Positions 1 through 9,089 of a stretch of DNA of 64,000 nt are shown here, piece by piece. Origin of the DNA: Desulfobacteraceae bacterium (lineage in GTDB: Bacteria > Desulfobacterota > Desulfobacteria > Desulfobacterales > Desulfobacteraceae); assembly GCA_016744295.1 (NCBI GenBank), contig JADGEQ010000012.1:82450-146449 (forward strand). Reading direction: 5' to 3'. The position numbers were made by a program, and so were the translations under genes. Each line of letters opens with the position of its first letter. Positions within the stretch are counted from its first letter, which is position 1. Under the pieces are notes generated by a model, which had not been told where the DNA came from, ran no database searches, and saw only the letters and a list, made by a program, of their open reading frames with translations.

Positions 1-1923
1 AGCCGTGGCACTGGCGGAGCTCCCCCCAAGGGAAGCCTGCCCCCTAAGACCCAGCCAAAAAAGGTTATTGTCAACACCAAGACCATATTGGGTGAGTTGG
101 ACCATGGCCCCTTCAAAACCTGCGCTGGCACCTGTAATATTGTGCCACCCTTCTAAATCAGAGGCGATGGCGATGGCATCTCGACCGATGGACAGACCGC
201 TAAAGAGGAGCTGCTCACCAATCCCGTTTATGGAGGTCAAAAGATCATTGGTTGGGGTGATGGCACCATCCAGTTCAACTTCAAAACTGCTGTTTTCATA
301 GGTGAGGACAGCCTTACTCAAACTAAGTGTTGCAAAACCGCCAACATCCATAGAACGACTTCCACCCTCCGGCATAGCTGCCATACGAAGGCTGGACAAA
401 CCGGATGCATCAATATCCGCTTCCATATCCAGACCCACATCACCAAAATTGGTGAGGGTTACCTCTCCTGCCAAAGAACCCGACGGGATATTATTCCTCA
501 AATCCAAGGCCAGGGCCGAAAGCGCGAGTGGGAAGCCTGAAAGATGAAGGGTTGGCAATGTACCAAGATCAAAGACAATTTCCCCGGCAGTGGAAATACC
601 AGAGGGAGAAAGGGTCAAAGGTTTGTCCCCTGGCAGAAAAACCGAACCGCCACCAAACTCAGCCGGAAAATCAAATGCCCCGGACATGGACACAGATTTA
701 TCCTGTAAATTGATGGAGCCACCCAGATTACTGATACAAAAATCAGTATTGGGGATGGTTATTTTACCGGCCAGATCCTGACCGGCCCCGGCAACATCCG
801 AACCTGCGGTTTGTGCTGCTGCGGCAGCATCCGCAATAGCCTTTGTCCCATAGGATATCTGGTTTTCAACAAGCTCTAAGTTTGGAATGGTGATGCCGCC
901 ATAACCGCTACCAAGAAGTATTTCCCCATCAAGATTGGCAAGGCTTATGGGAATTTGGTTTGCAGTATTAATATTTACCGACAACTCACTCAATACCAGA
1001 CTCACCCCATGGGTGCCTGAAATGATTTCAAAATTCTGGACAGGATCACTAGCCGTTACCAGGGGTAAGGTATAATTAATCGCAGTGGGGGAGAAATTAA
1101 GGTTGGTAAAGGGAATTTCAGGTGCAGAAGGGATTACCAGGGTCGGCAGGGTCAACAAACCCGTTGCCGAGGCCCCATCCTTGGTAAACACAAGTTGGGT
1201 GAGGCTGAAACTTGCACCACCGTAGCTGAAACCAAAATCAGGCTCAAAAACCACGGAACCATTAATAATGGTGGTGCCGTCAATCTCAAGGTCAGAAACA
1301 GTCAAAAGCAGCTCATCGGTGCCAGGCTTTTTGAGAGTGTCCGGAACAAACTGAGCCAGCCAGCCAAGGGCCAGGGTGGCCTGGCCGTTAAGCCTATCTT
1401 CAACGGCGGCCACACCACAGTGGAGAACAAAGGCCCCCAGTTGATACGGAGTAAGACTATCAGCCGTTGAATAAGTACCCAGTGGGGAATCATCAAAAAA
1501 TTCAATCCTGCCATCACGCCCTACCACCTGAATGGACAGATCATAGGCGTAATCAATTTTAGGTCGAAAAGTGAACGACCAGCGACTATCGCCCTTGGCA
1601 TCCTGCCAGGACTTGCCCCCGTTTAGAGATATCTGGACCAGGAGATCAGAGGCCTTAAGCCCATTGCCTTCGCTTTCAAGGATACCCGTAATCTCCACCT
1701 GGCCATCCCGGTCCCGCAGATCTTCAGCGTAAAAAACTATTTCACGGGAATCAAGATCTTCATACAGGATGCCGTTAACCGTGACCATATCCAGATAACC
1801 CAACTCGTCCCCGTCATACCATGAGGCCTGGGACACGGAAATTTTCAACAGGAACATTATCGCCAGAAAAAGGCTGGGAAAATATGAAGCAATGCGTACT
1901 TTAGACTCTTTTCTAAATGTCAT
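1..1923 (-). CDS. Large secreted protein, cut by left edge
   Basis: An uninterrupted frame of 641 codons starts with ATG at 1923 and runs off the left edge, so the C-terminus is missing. The first ~34 residues are a signal peptide (basic start, then a hydrophobic run ending SVSQAS before WYDGDE), so the product is exported. The rest is rich in Gly, Ser, Leu and Thr with repeated short beta-type stretches (for example the LPTLVIPS and LGTLPTLHLSG segments), typical of extended surface or periplasmic beta-solenoid/filament proteins. No catalytic motif is visible. The start lies 39 bp after the stop of the beta-barrel gene on the same strand, so the two are probably one operon and the barrel may export or anchor this protein. 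That link is inference. I do not recognise the family. Confidence 0.8.
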   Translation of the reverse strand, partial: MTFRKESKVRIASYFPSLFLAIMFLLKISVSQASWYDGDELGYLDMVTVNGILYEDLDSREIVFYAEDLRDRDGQVEITGILESEGNGLKASDLLVQISLNGGKSWQDAKGDSRWSFTFRPKIDYAYDLSIQVVGRDGRIEFFDDSPLGTYSTADSLTPYQLGAFVLHCGVAAVEDRLNGQATLALGWLAQFVPDTLKKPGTDELLLTVSDLEIDGTTIINGSVVFEPDFGFSYGGASFSLTQLVFTKDGASATGLLTLPTLVIPSAPEIPFTNLNFSPTAINYTLPLVTASDPVQNFEIISGTHGVSLVLSELSVNINTANQIPISLANLDGEILLGSGYGGITIPNLELVENQISYGTKAIADAAAAAQTAGSDVAGAGQDLAGKITIPNTDFCISNLGGSINLQDKSVSMSGAFDFPAEFGGGSVFLPGDKPLTLSPSGISTAGEIVFDLGTLPTLHLSGFPLALSALALDLRNNIPSGSLAGEVTLTNFGDVGLDMEADIDASGLSSLRMAAMPEGGSRSMDVGGFATLSLSKAVLTYENSSFEVELDGAITPTNDLLTSINGIGEQLLFSGLSIGRDAIAIASDLEGWHNITGASAGFEGAMVQLTQYGLGVDNNLFWLGLRGQASLGGSSASATA

Positions 1924-1962
1924 CCAGGATTCCTTATGAAGGGCAAATCATTACAGGGTCAC

Positions 1963-3585
1963 TTAAAACGAAAACAGATAGGACAATTCCATTAAATTTT
2001 CACTATAGGTTTGATCTGTGGTCGTGGCATCAGACTTATAATTACGCTGTTCAGCAGTGAACCGTATGGATTTTGATCTGTCCCCCCAGGGATGATAACT
2101 CACCCTGGCCTGGTAGGCGTGATAATCTGTGTCATCTGCAAATTTCCGATTGCTGTTGGTTGTCTGGGCCAGCAGATCAAAGGCCCAGTTCTTGCCGGCA
2201 TCATACCCAAGATCAATTTTTCCGCCCACCTTGGATTGATCCCCGGCAGTCTGATCTGTTAACCGATAGTCCAGATTAAGAGTTGAACGAAAAAGATTGT
2301 CCTTGCTGAAACGCTTTTTCCAGCCCACAGTTCCCCTCAGGGTGCTGATGTCCTGATCCACACCGCCAACAGCATCGTCATTAATATCTGTATAAATATA
2401 GGCTCCGCCCAATCGCCACCCGGTTTTGGGTCGTACATTGATATAAAGTTCACCCTCATTCTGACCCAGGTCAGCGCCTCGCCCCTCCATACTTTTGGCC
2501 TGGAAACGCAGACCGACATCACCCCTTTTCAAAAAATCAGGCCGGAAATCACAATAGAAGGTGCCGTCATTGATATCCTGGGTGGCCCCAAGGCTGCCAT
2601 TCAGATTGTCCCGGGAATGTTTTAGCGTAAGCCTGAATTTAAGCTGCCGGTCAAAATGATAGGAGGTATCATTTTCAAAGCGTTCCCGGTCGGCGGCGCC
2701 TGAGCCCACCAGAGGCGCAAAATCAGGGTCAACATATTCATAGGTAAAATTGGAGCGCAGGGAGCGGGGGAGCGGCTTGGTCAGGAGGCGAAGTTTAATG
2801 GCATGACTGGTTTTAGAAGAATGATCCTCTTTCAGGTTATCAACCCCCTGCATCAATGCCAGGGTGGATTTAGCGGTAATATACCGGTTGAAACGCCAGT
2901 CCGCATCAATACCGCCATTAATGGCGCTGGCCCCATCGGGGTCCACTGTTTCATAGTCCCCGGATTCACGGCGGTCCCGTACCATGGCCATTGTAACCGC
3001 CACTTTTTGTCCGGCATCAGCCACATAGAGAAGGTTGGCACTGCCCAGCCAGCGATCGGGTTGCTCATTGTCAACCGTGGTGACCATTTCATGCCAACTG
3101 GCTTTCTGGATACCGCCGATAAAAGAAGTTTTAAATCCAGTTTTCTTGTCCTGCCCCAGGTCCAGCTTAAACCCTTTCAGGGAGGTGGAAAAGACGTAGG
3201 GGTTATAGGAGGCTGCAATATCCCCAAGTTCTGCCCGTCTTTCTTTTGTATAATGATACCCCCGGAAATAAAGAAGACGCATCTCCTTTGAATCCACCTG
3301 TTCATCATTGGTTGCCCTGCCCCGAAAATCAAACCCCACCCTTCCCTGGTTTTTTTTATCCTTTGAAAGATAAAAAGACAACTCCTGACGATAGTATTCA
3401 CCATCATTCACGGTTGTTCCGGCGGCTTCGCCCTGGGTTTTCTTCACATTAAAATAGGTGGCTGACTGGCCCCGGACCTTCCATTTTTCGCCCGTCTTTT
3501 TTTCCGGGGCATCTTCACCCCAGGCAATGGTAGCAAATGAACACAGCATTCCTAAAACAATAAACACACCAATTATCCGCTTCAT
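1963..3585 (-). CDS. Outer-membrane beta-barrel protein
   Basis: 540 aa. I chose the ATG at 3585 because GGGGAG lies 5 bases upstream and the resulting N-terminus (MKRIIGVFIVLGMLCSFATIAWG) is a clean signal peptide; an in-frame upstream extension to 3618 has no such site. The mature part alternates hydrophobic and polar residues in many amphipathic strands separated by charged loops (FDFRGRATNDEQ, LYFRGYHYTKERRAELGD) and ends in aromatic F (SYLFSF), the usual last strand of an outer-membrane barrel. The pattern resembles the large barrels that accompany surface or electron-transfer components in Geobacter-like bacteria, but no cytochrome gene is nearby. Upstream is the CARDB protein (113 bp gap) and downstream the large secreted protein, suggesting a shared envelope function. 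Confidence 0.75.
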   Translation of the reverse strand: MKRIIGVFIVLGMLCSFATIAWGEDAPEKKTGEKWKVRGQSATYFNVKKTQGEAAGTTVNDGEYYRQELSFYLSKDKKNQGRVGFDFRGRATNDEQVDSKEMRLLYFRGYHYTKERRAELGDIAASYNPYVFSTSLKGFKLDLGQDKKTGFKTSFIGGIQKASWHEMVTTVDNEQPDRWLGSANLLYVADAGQKVAVTMAMVRDRRESGDYETVDPDGASAINGGIDADWRFNRYITAKSTLALMQGVDNLKEDHSSKTSHAIKLRLLTKPLPRSLRSNFTYEYVDPDFAPLVGSGAADRERFENDTSYHFDRQLKFRLTLKHSRDNLNGSLGATQDINDGTFYCDFRPDFLKRGDVGLRFQAKSMEGRGADLGQNEGELYINVRPKTGWRLGGAYIYTDINDDAVGGVDQDISTLRGTVGWKKRFSKDNLFRSTLNLDYRLTDQTAGDQSKVGGKIDLGYDAGKNWAFDLLAQTTNSNRKFADDTDYHAYQARVSYHPWGDRSKSIRFTAEQRNYKSDATTTDQTYSENLMELSYLFSF

Positions 3586-3698
3586 AACCACTCCCCGCTT
3601 CATGCAAATTGAAATCAACCATCAAGTCATCAGATACACCTGTCACCCAGGCAATCAAATCCCGCTTCAGCCGAAAAAAGAAACCAGCATTTTAAGAG

Positions 3699-4577
3699 CT
3701 ACAGAGGATAGGGTCCTCCCGTGTTGTTTGTTTCGTTGCTTTCAGGAACCGTATCATTGGGATCAATGATAACAGACTGAAGATGATTGCCAGGATAATA
3801 AGGACCATTGCTTGTAATCGAATGTGTACCCCCGGCAGGTATTCCAGGGATAGAGATATTGTCCTCACCAGACATCGGATTGCTACCACGGAAAGTAACT
3901 GTCGTAGGCATGCTTGCCGCCATTCCGGTATTAACGATGGTTATTTCAAGATGATACATACTGCCATCTTCAATGTAATTATTTGAACCATCCTGGATGG
4001 CAAGATCTGCCTTGGGTGGTGTTGAATCATTTCCTGAATCATTTCCTGAATTACTGACGGGTGCTGTTTGTTGGCCGGGAATAGACGATGTTTCCTCGGT
4101 CCACTCCGCTAGGCTTGAGCCAAAAAGATCGTTACCAGCCAATTCGATAAGAAGATAATCGCCATTTACCTCATCAAAAACAAACCGGGAAAATCCTCGT
4201 TCGCTCAATTGTCTTGCATCATCCAGGGTTTCATAACGCTTTTCCCATCGGACATAGAGAAATTGTTTCACATTATCGGCAACCACCCTGTCTACCCAAT
4301 AATCAACCCGGTAAATTTCATATGTACGAAAATCACTATACAAGGCATCTGTGAAGGTGAGGTAATCCTGACGAAACCGATCCTCGCTGACATAGTCAAG
4401 AAACTCACGGGCATCTTCATTTTCATAGGCCCTTAACAAATCACGCAAAACATTTTCAACCTCTGTTGCGCGTCCCTGATCTTTTACGACCATCTCCCGG
4501 TCAAAGCTGGAATCTCCATACACCTGTGCTGCAAAACATAAAAAACAAAAAACAAATCCCAATATTCTGTATTTCAT
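3699..4577 (-). CDS. Exported protein with C-terminal CARDB domain
   Basis: 292 aa. The ATG at 4577 is preceded by AGGAG at good spacing; a TTG codon directly upstream is less likely. A signal peptide (MKYRILGFVFCFLCFAAQVYG) is followed by an alpha/beta region of about 150 residues resembling SnoaL/NTF2-like folds (VLRDLLRAYENEDAREFLDYVSEDRF), a Ser/Gly/Asn-rich linker and a C-terminal CARDB-type Ig-like domain (ADLAIQDG ... VNTGMAA ... VPESNETNN). CARDB domains are adhesion or scaffold modules in secreted proteins. The NTF2-like reading is tentative. It precedes the barrel and large secreted protein genes on the same strand. A perfect 16-bp palindrome lies about 180 bp upstream. Confidence 0.7.
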   Translation of the reverse strand: MKYRILGFVFCFLCFAAQVYGDSSFDREMVVKDQGRATEVENVLRDLLRAYENEDAREFLDYVSEDRFRQDYLTFTDALYSDFRTYEIYRVDYWVDRVVADNVKQFLYVRWEKRYETLDDARQLSERGFSRFVFDEVNGDYLLIELAGNDLFGSSLAEWTEETSSIPGQQTAPVSNSGNDSGNDSTPPKADLAIQDGSNNYIEDGSMYHLEITIVNTGMAASMPTTVTFRGSNPMSGEDNISIPGIPAGGTHSITSNGPYYPGNHLQSVIIDPNDTVPESNETNNTGGPYPL

Positions 4578-4752
4578 CAATTTCTCCTAAACCAAAGTTT
4601 AATACAATTATTATGACTTACTTGCCGGATAATTAAATTCAAGACGTGCATCAATACAATATAAAAAAGGGATACTATTTAAGATACGCTACAAAGTCAA
4701 TGTTTTACTGGTCACTAATTTGCAGTGGGGGGTCATTATTTTTGATGAATAA

Positions 4753-4768
4753 AATGACCCGGGTCATT
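4753..4768. promoter_or_regulatory. Perfect 16-bp palindrome, candidate operator
   Basis: AATGACCCGGGTCATT is a perfect palindrome. A third half-site (GGGTCATT) lies at 4730-4737, spaced so that it pairs with the left arm as well. It sits in the 270-bp gap between the kinase gene end (4848) and the start of the CARDB gene (4577), upstream of the latter. A dimeric repressor or activator site is the obvious reading; the binding protein is unknown. Confidence 0.5.
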
Positions 4769-4847
4769 ATGATAGTGACTCGGCGAAATATATCGGCGAA
4801 AGGAGGGGGTGAAAGCTGCAGGAAAAATTTAAAAAAACCATACCGTA

Positions 4848-6575
4848 TTATGCGGACCGGGGGATGCTCACCCGGGTCATAAACCCATCCGACGCGCTGA
4901 ACTGGATCTGGCCGTTCAGCGCCTTAATTCTTTCTTCCATGCCCAGAAGGCCGCTGCCTCTGGTGAAGGATGCAGCACCGTCCCCGTTATCAATGGACAG
5001 CAATGAGATCCGGGCGTCATTTATTTTCAGGGAAATAAATAATTTTGAGGCGTTGGCATGTTTCATACTATTGGTGAGCAGTTCAATACAGATTTTGGTG
5101 AGGGTGTCATACTTCCCATGATCTAGAACATAGATCATTCCCTGAAAATGAAGTGTTACCTCAAGGTTTATGTATTTTGTTTTCTCGATGATATTTTGGA
5201 TGGCTTTTTTGAGTTGTTCCCCGGTGTGAACCGTATTCCCACGGGTAGTAAAAGGAATGGATTTGATACCAAAGAACCCCGTATCAATGGCTTTAGTGGC
5301 ATCGGCAAGGGCCAGAAGTCCCAAAGCCCTGTTGTCTGCCATATAAATTTTGGAAACTTCCATGAGCTTTACAGCCGTCACCAGGGAGTGGCCGATGATA
5401 TCATGAAGTTCCCTGGCAACATATCTCCGGGCGCTGGTCCTGGAAAGTTGTTTTAAATGGGCAATGGTTTCCTTCAAGTCCTGATTTTTTTGGGCAAGGG
5501 CAGTCTGTTTTTCCTTGATATCCGCCTGGATGTTTTTATAGGTGGAGATATCTTTAATGCTGACCAGGTATTGTTTTTTCCTGAGATATTTTATTTTTCT
5601 GCAGAAGATCCAGAAACTTTCGCCCTGGATTTTCTGCTCATACCCGGACTCCTCGGCAAGGGGTGCCTGTTGGGAAAGCTTTGCCAGGACTGCAGCCATT
5701 CTTTCCTCTTGCTTTGCCAGCAACCGAAAGGCGGCATTGGCATACCCCAGGGTGAAATTTTCATCAAATACCCCCATGGCCAGAGTCAATTCATGGGTTA
5801 TCTCATGGCGCATGAGGGGGGTGAGTTTAAAAAATTCATGGTTAAAGGTGACATACATGAAAAGCAGGGTGGACCAGGTAAACACAATGGGGGTGATATC
5901 AAACAGCACAGGAATATTGGCAATGACGGTGATATGCTGAACCACCCGGGTAATATACAATAAATTAAAAACCAGAGGGGTGATGATGGCAATGCTGACA
6001 ATATAGGTTAACAGTTTGTTCTTTTGTGAAAATTCTTGCTTGAACCGAATACTGCAAAAATAAAAACCAGTGCCAATAAATCCGTATTCAAGGGCCATGT
6101 GAACATAGAAAAGCGGACCGAAACTATCCCCGACAAAATCATAGCGGCTGTAGAACAAAAAATGAAACGGGTTGGTCAAAATCCACAAAAACTGCATCAG
6201 GGGCAGGATATAAATCCAACGCCGGATCCTGCTGGAAAGGGGGCGTCCCCGGGAATAAGAATAGCCAAACTCTATAAAGGCCACCTCCAGGATACAGGTG
6301 CAGGCATAATATCCAAGGATGAAGATCCACCGGGTGGTGACATCCGGGGAAACCGTCTTAAAAATTTTAAACACCATCCAGAGAATCATGGCCCCCTGCA
6401 TCACAGCAAAGGAGTTGGCCGTATGGTCGTCCCTGCGGGTCTTTAGAAGAAACACCGTCAAACAGATCACCGAGATGACAATGGCCAGCATATGGATGAT
6501 GGAAATGGCGGCAATCTCTAATTGAAGTTTGGGGTTCAAGGTTTTTCCCCTACTCGATCCCGTTTTCAACGGCAT
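4848..6575 (-). CDS. 7TM-type sensor histidine kinase (NarX/DesK-like)
   Basis: 575 aa. About seven to eight hydrophobic segments fill residues ~20-250 in the arrangement of 7TM histidine-kinase sensor domains. A PAS-like region (LAMGVFDENFTLGYANAAFRLL) and a coiled coil follow. The catalytic part is of the HisKA_3 type: phospho-acceptor helix RELHDIIGHSLVTA, N-box ELLTNSMKHANAS and G-box DNGDGAASFTRGSGLLGM. These kinases autophosphorylate on His and pass phosphate to a NarL-type regulator. The ATG at 6575 overlaps the 3' end of that regulator gene by 26 bp and has GGCGG upstream, so translation is probably coupled. Third gene of the 8.4-4.8 kb signalling operon. Confidence 0.85.
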   Translation of the reverse strand: MPLKTGSSRGKTLNPKLQLEIAAISIIHMLAIVISVICLTVFLLKTRRDDHTANSFAVMQGAMILWMVFKIFKTVSPDVTTRWIFILGYYACTCILEVAFIEFGYSYSRGRPLSSRIRRWIYILPLMQFLWILTNPFHFLFYSRYDFVGDSFGPLFYVHMALEYGFIGTGFYFCSIRFKQEFSQKNKLLTYIVSIAIITPLVFNLLYITRVVQHITVIANIPVLFDITPIVFTWSTLLFMYVTFNHEFFKLTPLMRHEITHELTLAMGVFDENFTLGYANAAFRLLAKQEERMAAVLAKLSQQAPLAEESGYEQKIQGESFWIFCRKIKYLRKKQYLVSIKDISTYKNIQADIKEKQTALAQKNQDLKETIAHLKQLSRTSARRYVARELHDIIGHSLVTAVKLMEVSKIYMADNRALGLLALADATKAIDTGFFGIKSIPFTTRGNTVHTGEQLKKAIQNIIEKTKYINLEVTLHFQGMIYVLDHGKYDTLTKICIELLTNSMKHANASKLFISLKINDARISLLSIDNGDGAASFTRGSGLLGMEERIKALNGQIQFSASDGFMTRVSIPRSA

Positions 6576-7194
6576 AGACCGCCAGTTCCAGGCGATTGGA
6601 AATTTTCAGTCGTTCATAGATCCGGCTCACCTTGTTCTTGATGGTGCCCTCGGTGTAATGCAGGGTGTCCCCGATCTGTTTATTGCTTTCGCCCAGGACA
6701 ATCAGCCGCACGATATTGATTTCTTCCAGGGCGAGAAGATCCGTGTAATTCTCCTTGATCCGGCTTCGTTTCTTAAATTTTTCCATGATGATTTTTTTGG
6801 CACTCGGGTGGATCACCGTAAGCCCCATGGCCACACATTTGATGGTGGCAATTAGTTTTTTATACCCGATATCCTTGGTGATGTATCCGTCGGCATCCCC
6901 GAGAAAGGCCTGGGTGATATACTCCGGATTTTCGAAGGTGGTGAGCATGAGCACCTTAATCCCTGGATGGGCCTTTTTGATGATCTTGAGGGCGGCAAGC
7001 CCATCAATTTCGGGCATTTCAACGTCCATGAGGACCAGATCCGGCGCCAGTCGTTTGCAGGATTTGATCAGGGCGTCCCCGGACCCCACAGAACCCACCA
7101 CTGAGATATCCGGGTCGCTGTTGATGATCTGTTCCAACGAATTTCTGAGTAATTCCTGGTCATCGGCGATCATCACCTTAATTTTCTGGTCCAT
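6550..7194 (-). CDS. NarL/LuxR-family response regulator
   Basis: 214 aa. The start is the ATG at 7194, preceded by AGGAG; longer versions lack support. The N-terminal receiver domain has the acidic pair (IADDQELL), the phospho-acceptor Asp in DLVLMDVEMPEIDG, the Thr in LMLTTFEN and the Lys in YITKDIG. The C-terminal LuxR-type helix-turn-helix (NIVRLIVLGESNKQIGDTL ... GTIKNKVSRIYERL) binds DNA. The gene overlaps the upstream sensor gene by 17 bp and the downstream kinase gene by 26 bp, so the three proteins are surely co-translated. Its cognate kinase should be the 7TM histidine kinase directly downstream. Confidence 0.92.
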   Translation of the reverse strand: MDQKIKVMIADDQELLRNSLEQIINSDPDISVVGSVGSGDALIKSCKRLAPDLVLMDVEMPEIDGLAALKIIKKAHPGIKVLMLTTFENPEYITQAFLGDADGYITKDIGYKKLIATIKCVAMGLTVIHPSAKKIIMEKFKKRSRIKENYTDLLALEEINIVRLIVLGESNKQIGDTLHYTEGTIKNKVSRIYERLKISNRLELAVYAVENGIE

Positions 7195-8443
7195 AATAAC
7201 TCCTGTATTTGGCAACAATATTTCGAATATGTGTAAGATTTGATTTTGCACGAAAAAGGATGGCATCCACCTCCTGGTTGAACCTGTCCTGACCCCCGTC
7301 CAGGTCCCGGGAAAGTGCCGTCACCCGTTTTCTAAACTCATCCATAAAGACTTGCTGGGTACCTGTAATATCACCCAAAAGAAGTGAAATTTCCTTTTCC
7401 TTTTCCATGTCAAAGACAATGTTTGAATACTGGTGCAGTTTTTTATTTACTGCTTCGAATTCTTTTTTCTGGGCAGCCCTGCGGTCCAGCATCCGGATAT
7501 GCTCTGATATATCTGAAAAGATAATCATCTGCCCGACCTGTTTTGTCCCCTGCCATATGGGTTTTGAATGACAGTCCATGTACCGGTCCTTTTTTGGGGT
7601 GAACACCTGGATATTATATTGACGGGTCCGGGTCATATCACGGGCAAGAAGGGCTTCCGGCCTGCCGCCGGGTATGGTATTGCCCGCTGTCTCTATGAAT
7701 TCGGCATTCCGGGCATTCTGATTCTGGTAAACAATATAATTTTCAGGATCGCAGACCAGGACGGCATCCTTGATAAGATCATTGATATTGGAAAACATCT
7801 GATCCCCGATCCTGTAGGCCTTTAAATCGGCTGAAAAGACATTCAATCCCACAAGAAAGGTCGGATAAAAAACCAGCAGGCTTATATCCCCGTAAAGGGG
7901 AAAAAAAAGAGCTGTCAGCACATGCACTGCCAGGGGAAGGGTGTACAGAACCAAGGGCCAAGGGCCTAGCTTCCCTGAAATGGCAGCCCCGGCAGAAAAA
8001 ATTCCAAAAATGCCTGCCAGGGTAAGATAGGCTTTGCCAAAAACAATCCCTTCAAAGGAATAGGCCTGGATCAGCCAGTCCTGGGCCAGAAGGGAAATGG
8101 GAAGGAAAATGCCTGACAAGATACAAATTCCCTGGTAAATCAAGGGGTTCAACCGGGACAGCCGATTCAGCTGCCCCAGAAGCAACAATTGGGTGAGGGT
8201 AAGACAGATAAGTTCCCCTAGATTCATGACAAATCCAATATCCTGGGAAACGATCACCTCCTCTGTGAAGCGCATTATCCCGGCGATTCCCAGAACAACA
8301 TGGGCCCCAAGGATCTTCCTTCCTTCCGGCTTAAACCCTTGATAGGCGCAGACCACACCGCTGACACAGACCAGGATCACCATCAGGGTCAAGAACAGAA
8401 CACTGCCAAATTGATACAGGGTATAATAACGCCCGTCGCCCAC
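7178..8443 (-). CDS. Membrane PAS sensor lacking a kinase domain
   Basis: 421 aa, GTG start at 8443 with AAAGGAG upstream. Residues ~10-210 hold about seven hydrophobic segments like the sensor part of 7TM receptors. A PAS domain follows (LIKDAVLVCDPENYIVYQNQNARN ... GQMIIFSDISEHI), then a coiled coil and a ~60-residue helical tail (DEFRKRVTALSRDLDGGQD). The usual His box is missing, and there is no ATP-binding N/G-box. It is therefore not a kinase by itself. It is the first gene of a sensor-regulator-kinase trio, so it may form a complex with the 7TM kinase or modulate the regulator. That role is inference from context. Confidence 0.75.
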   Translation of the reverse strand: MGDGRYYTLYQFGSVLFLTLMVILVCVSGVVCAYQGFKPEGRKILGAHVVLGIAGIMRFTEEVIVSQDIGFVMNLGELICLTLTQLLLLGQLNRLSRLNPLIYQGICILSGIFLPISLLAQDWLIQAYSFEGIVFGKAYLTLAGIFGIFSAGAAISGKLGPWPLVLYTLPLAVHVLTALFFPLYGDISLLVFYPTFLVGLNVFSADLKAYRIGDQMFSNINDLIKDAVLVCDPENYIVYQNQNARNAEFIETAGNTIPGGRPEALLARDMTRTRQYNIQVFTPKKDRYMDCHSKPIWQGTKQVGQMIIFSDISEHIRMLDRRAAQKKEFEAVNKKLHQYSNIVFDMEKEKEISLLLGDITGTQQVFMDEFRKRVTALSRDLDGGQDRFNQEVDAILFRAKSNLTHIRNIVAKYRSYYGPEN

Positions 8444-8754
8444 AGAAACTCCTTTGGATTAAGCTATCACCCTAACCAGCAGATGAGTTCTAGTGCACAA
8501 GCCTCCCCTTTGTCAACCAAAATTAATTCTTTTCCGGTCTGCTCGCCTGACAAGGTTAAGCTGCCGGAATCTGGTCGTCCACCCCCTACTACCAAAAGAA
8601 ATAAACACCTTTTTAAAAAATTTCAGCGGTTGATTATAGAGAGCTCACCTGTAAATAGTTATCTTTTAAAATATATATACAAATACCATCTGTTTTCTTT
8701 TGATAGGTATACGTTAAGAGATCAGTGATCAGAAAAAAACCGCCATATATATTT

Positions 8755-8865
8755 TTAACCGCAGTGCGTGAATGCTTTGAATCGCTGGGATGAAATTGTG
8801 TGCCTTAATAAATTATGATGATCAATAAGGCTGTCACCGATAATAAGTAGTTTAATATTTTTCAT
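8755..8865 (-). pseudogene. Truncated SGNH/GDSL hydrolase start
   Basis: A 36-codon frame begins with ATG at 8865 behind a good AGGAG site and ends with TAA at 8755. Its first residues, MKNIKLLIIGDSLIDHHN, carry the GDSL block I of SGNH esterases, in which Ser is the nucleophile, but the other blocks are absent. It looks like the 5' end of a lost hydrolase gene with ribosome-binding site still intact. The rest of the ~640-bp gap between 8444 and 9089 shows nothing I can name. Confidence 0.5.
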
Positions 8866-9089
8866 ATTCACTCCTATTTTCGATTGGGAAATGTCTCATT
8901 ACTAAACCTCAGACTATGTATTTTGTCAAGGCAATCCTGGTCTTGAGCAGAGCCAACGCATGTAAATATTCTAAATTTCCTATGGCCCTCAAAATCATAA
9001 CCAAAGGAGTTAGCTCTATTTGAAATGGGGCCAGCCCCAAACCCCGGGATTTAAAGCATTAAGAACAAAAGCATTGCAATATTTATAGA

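Noticed and set aside
2803..3291. Plus-strand 162-codon frame
   Set aside because: It lies antisense inside the beta-barrel gene, has no ribosome-binding site and no family resemblance.
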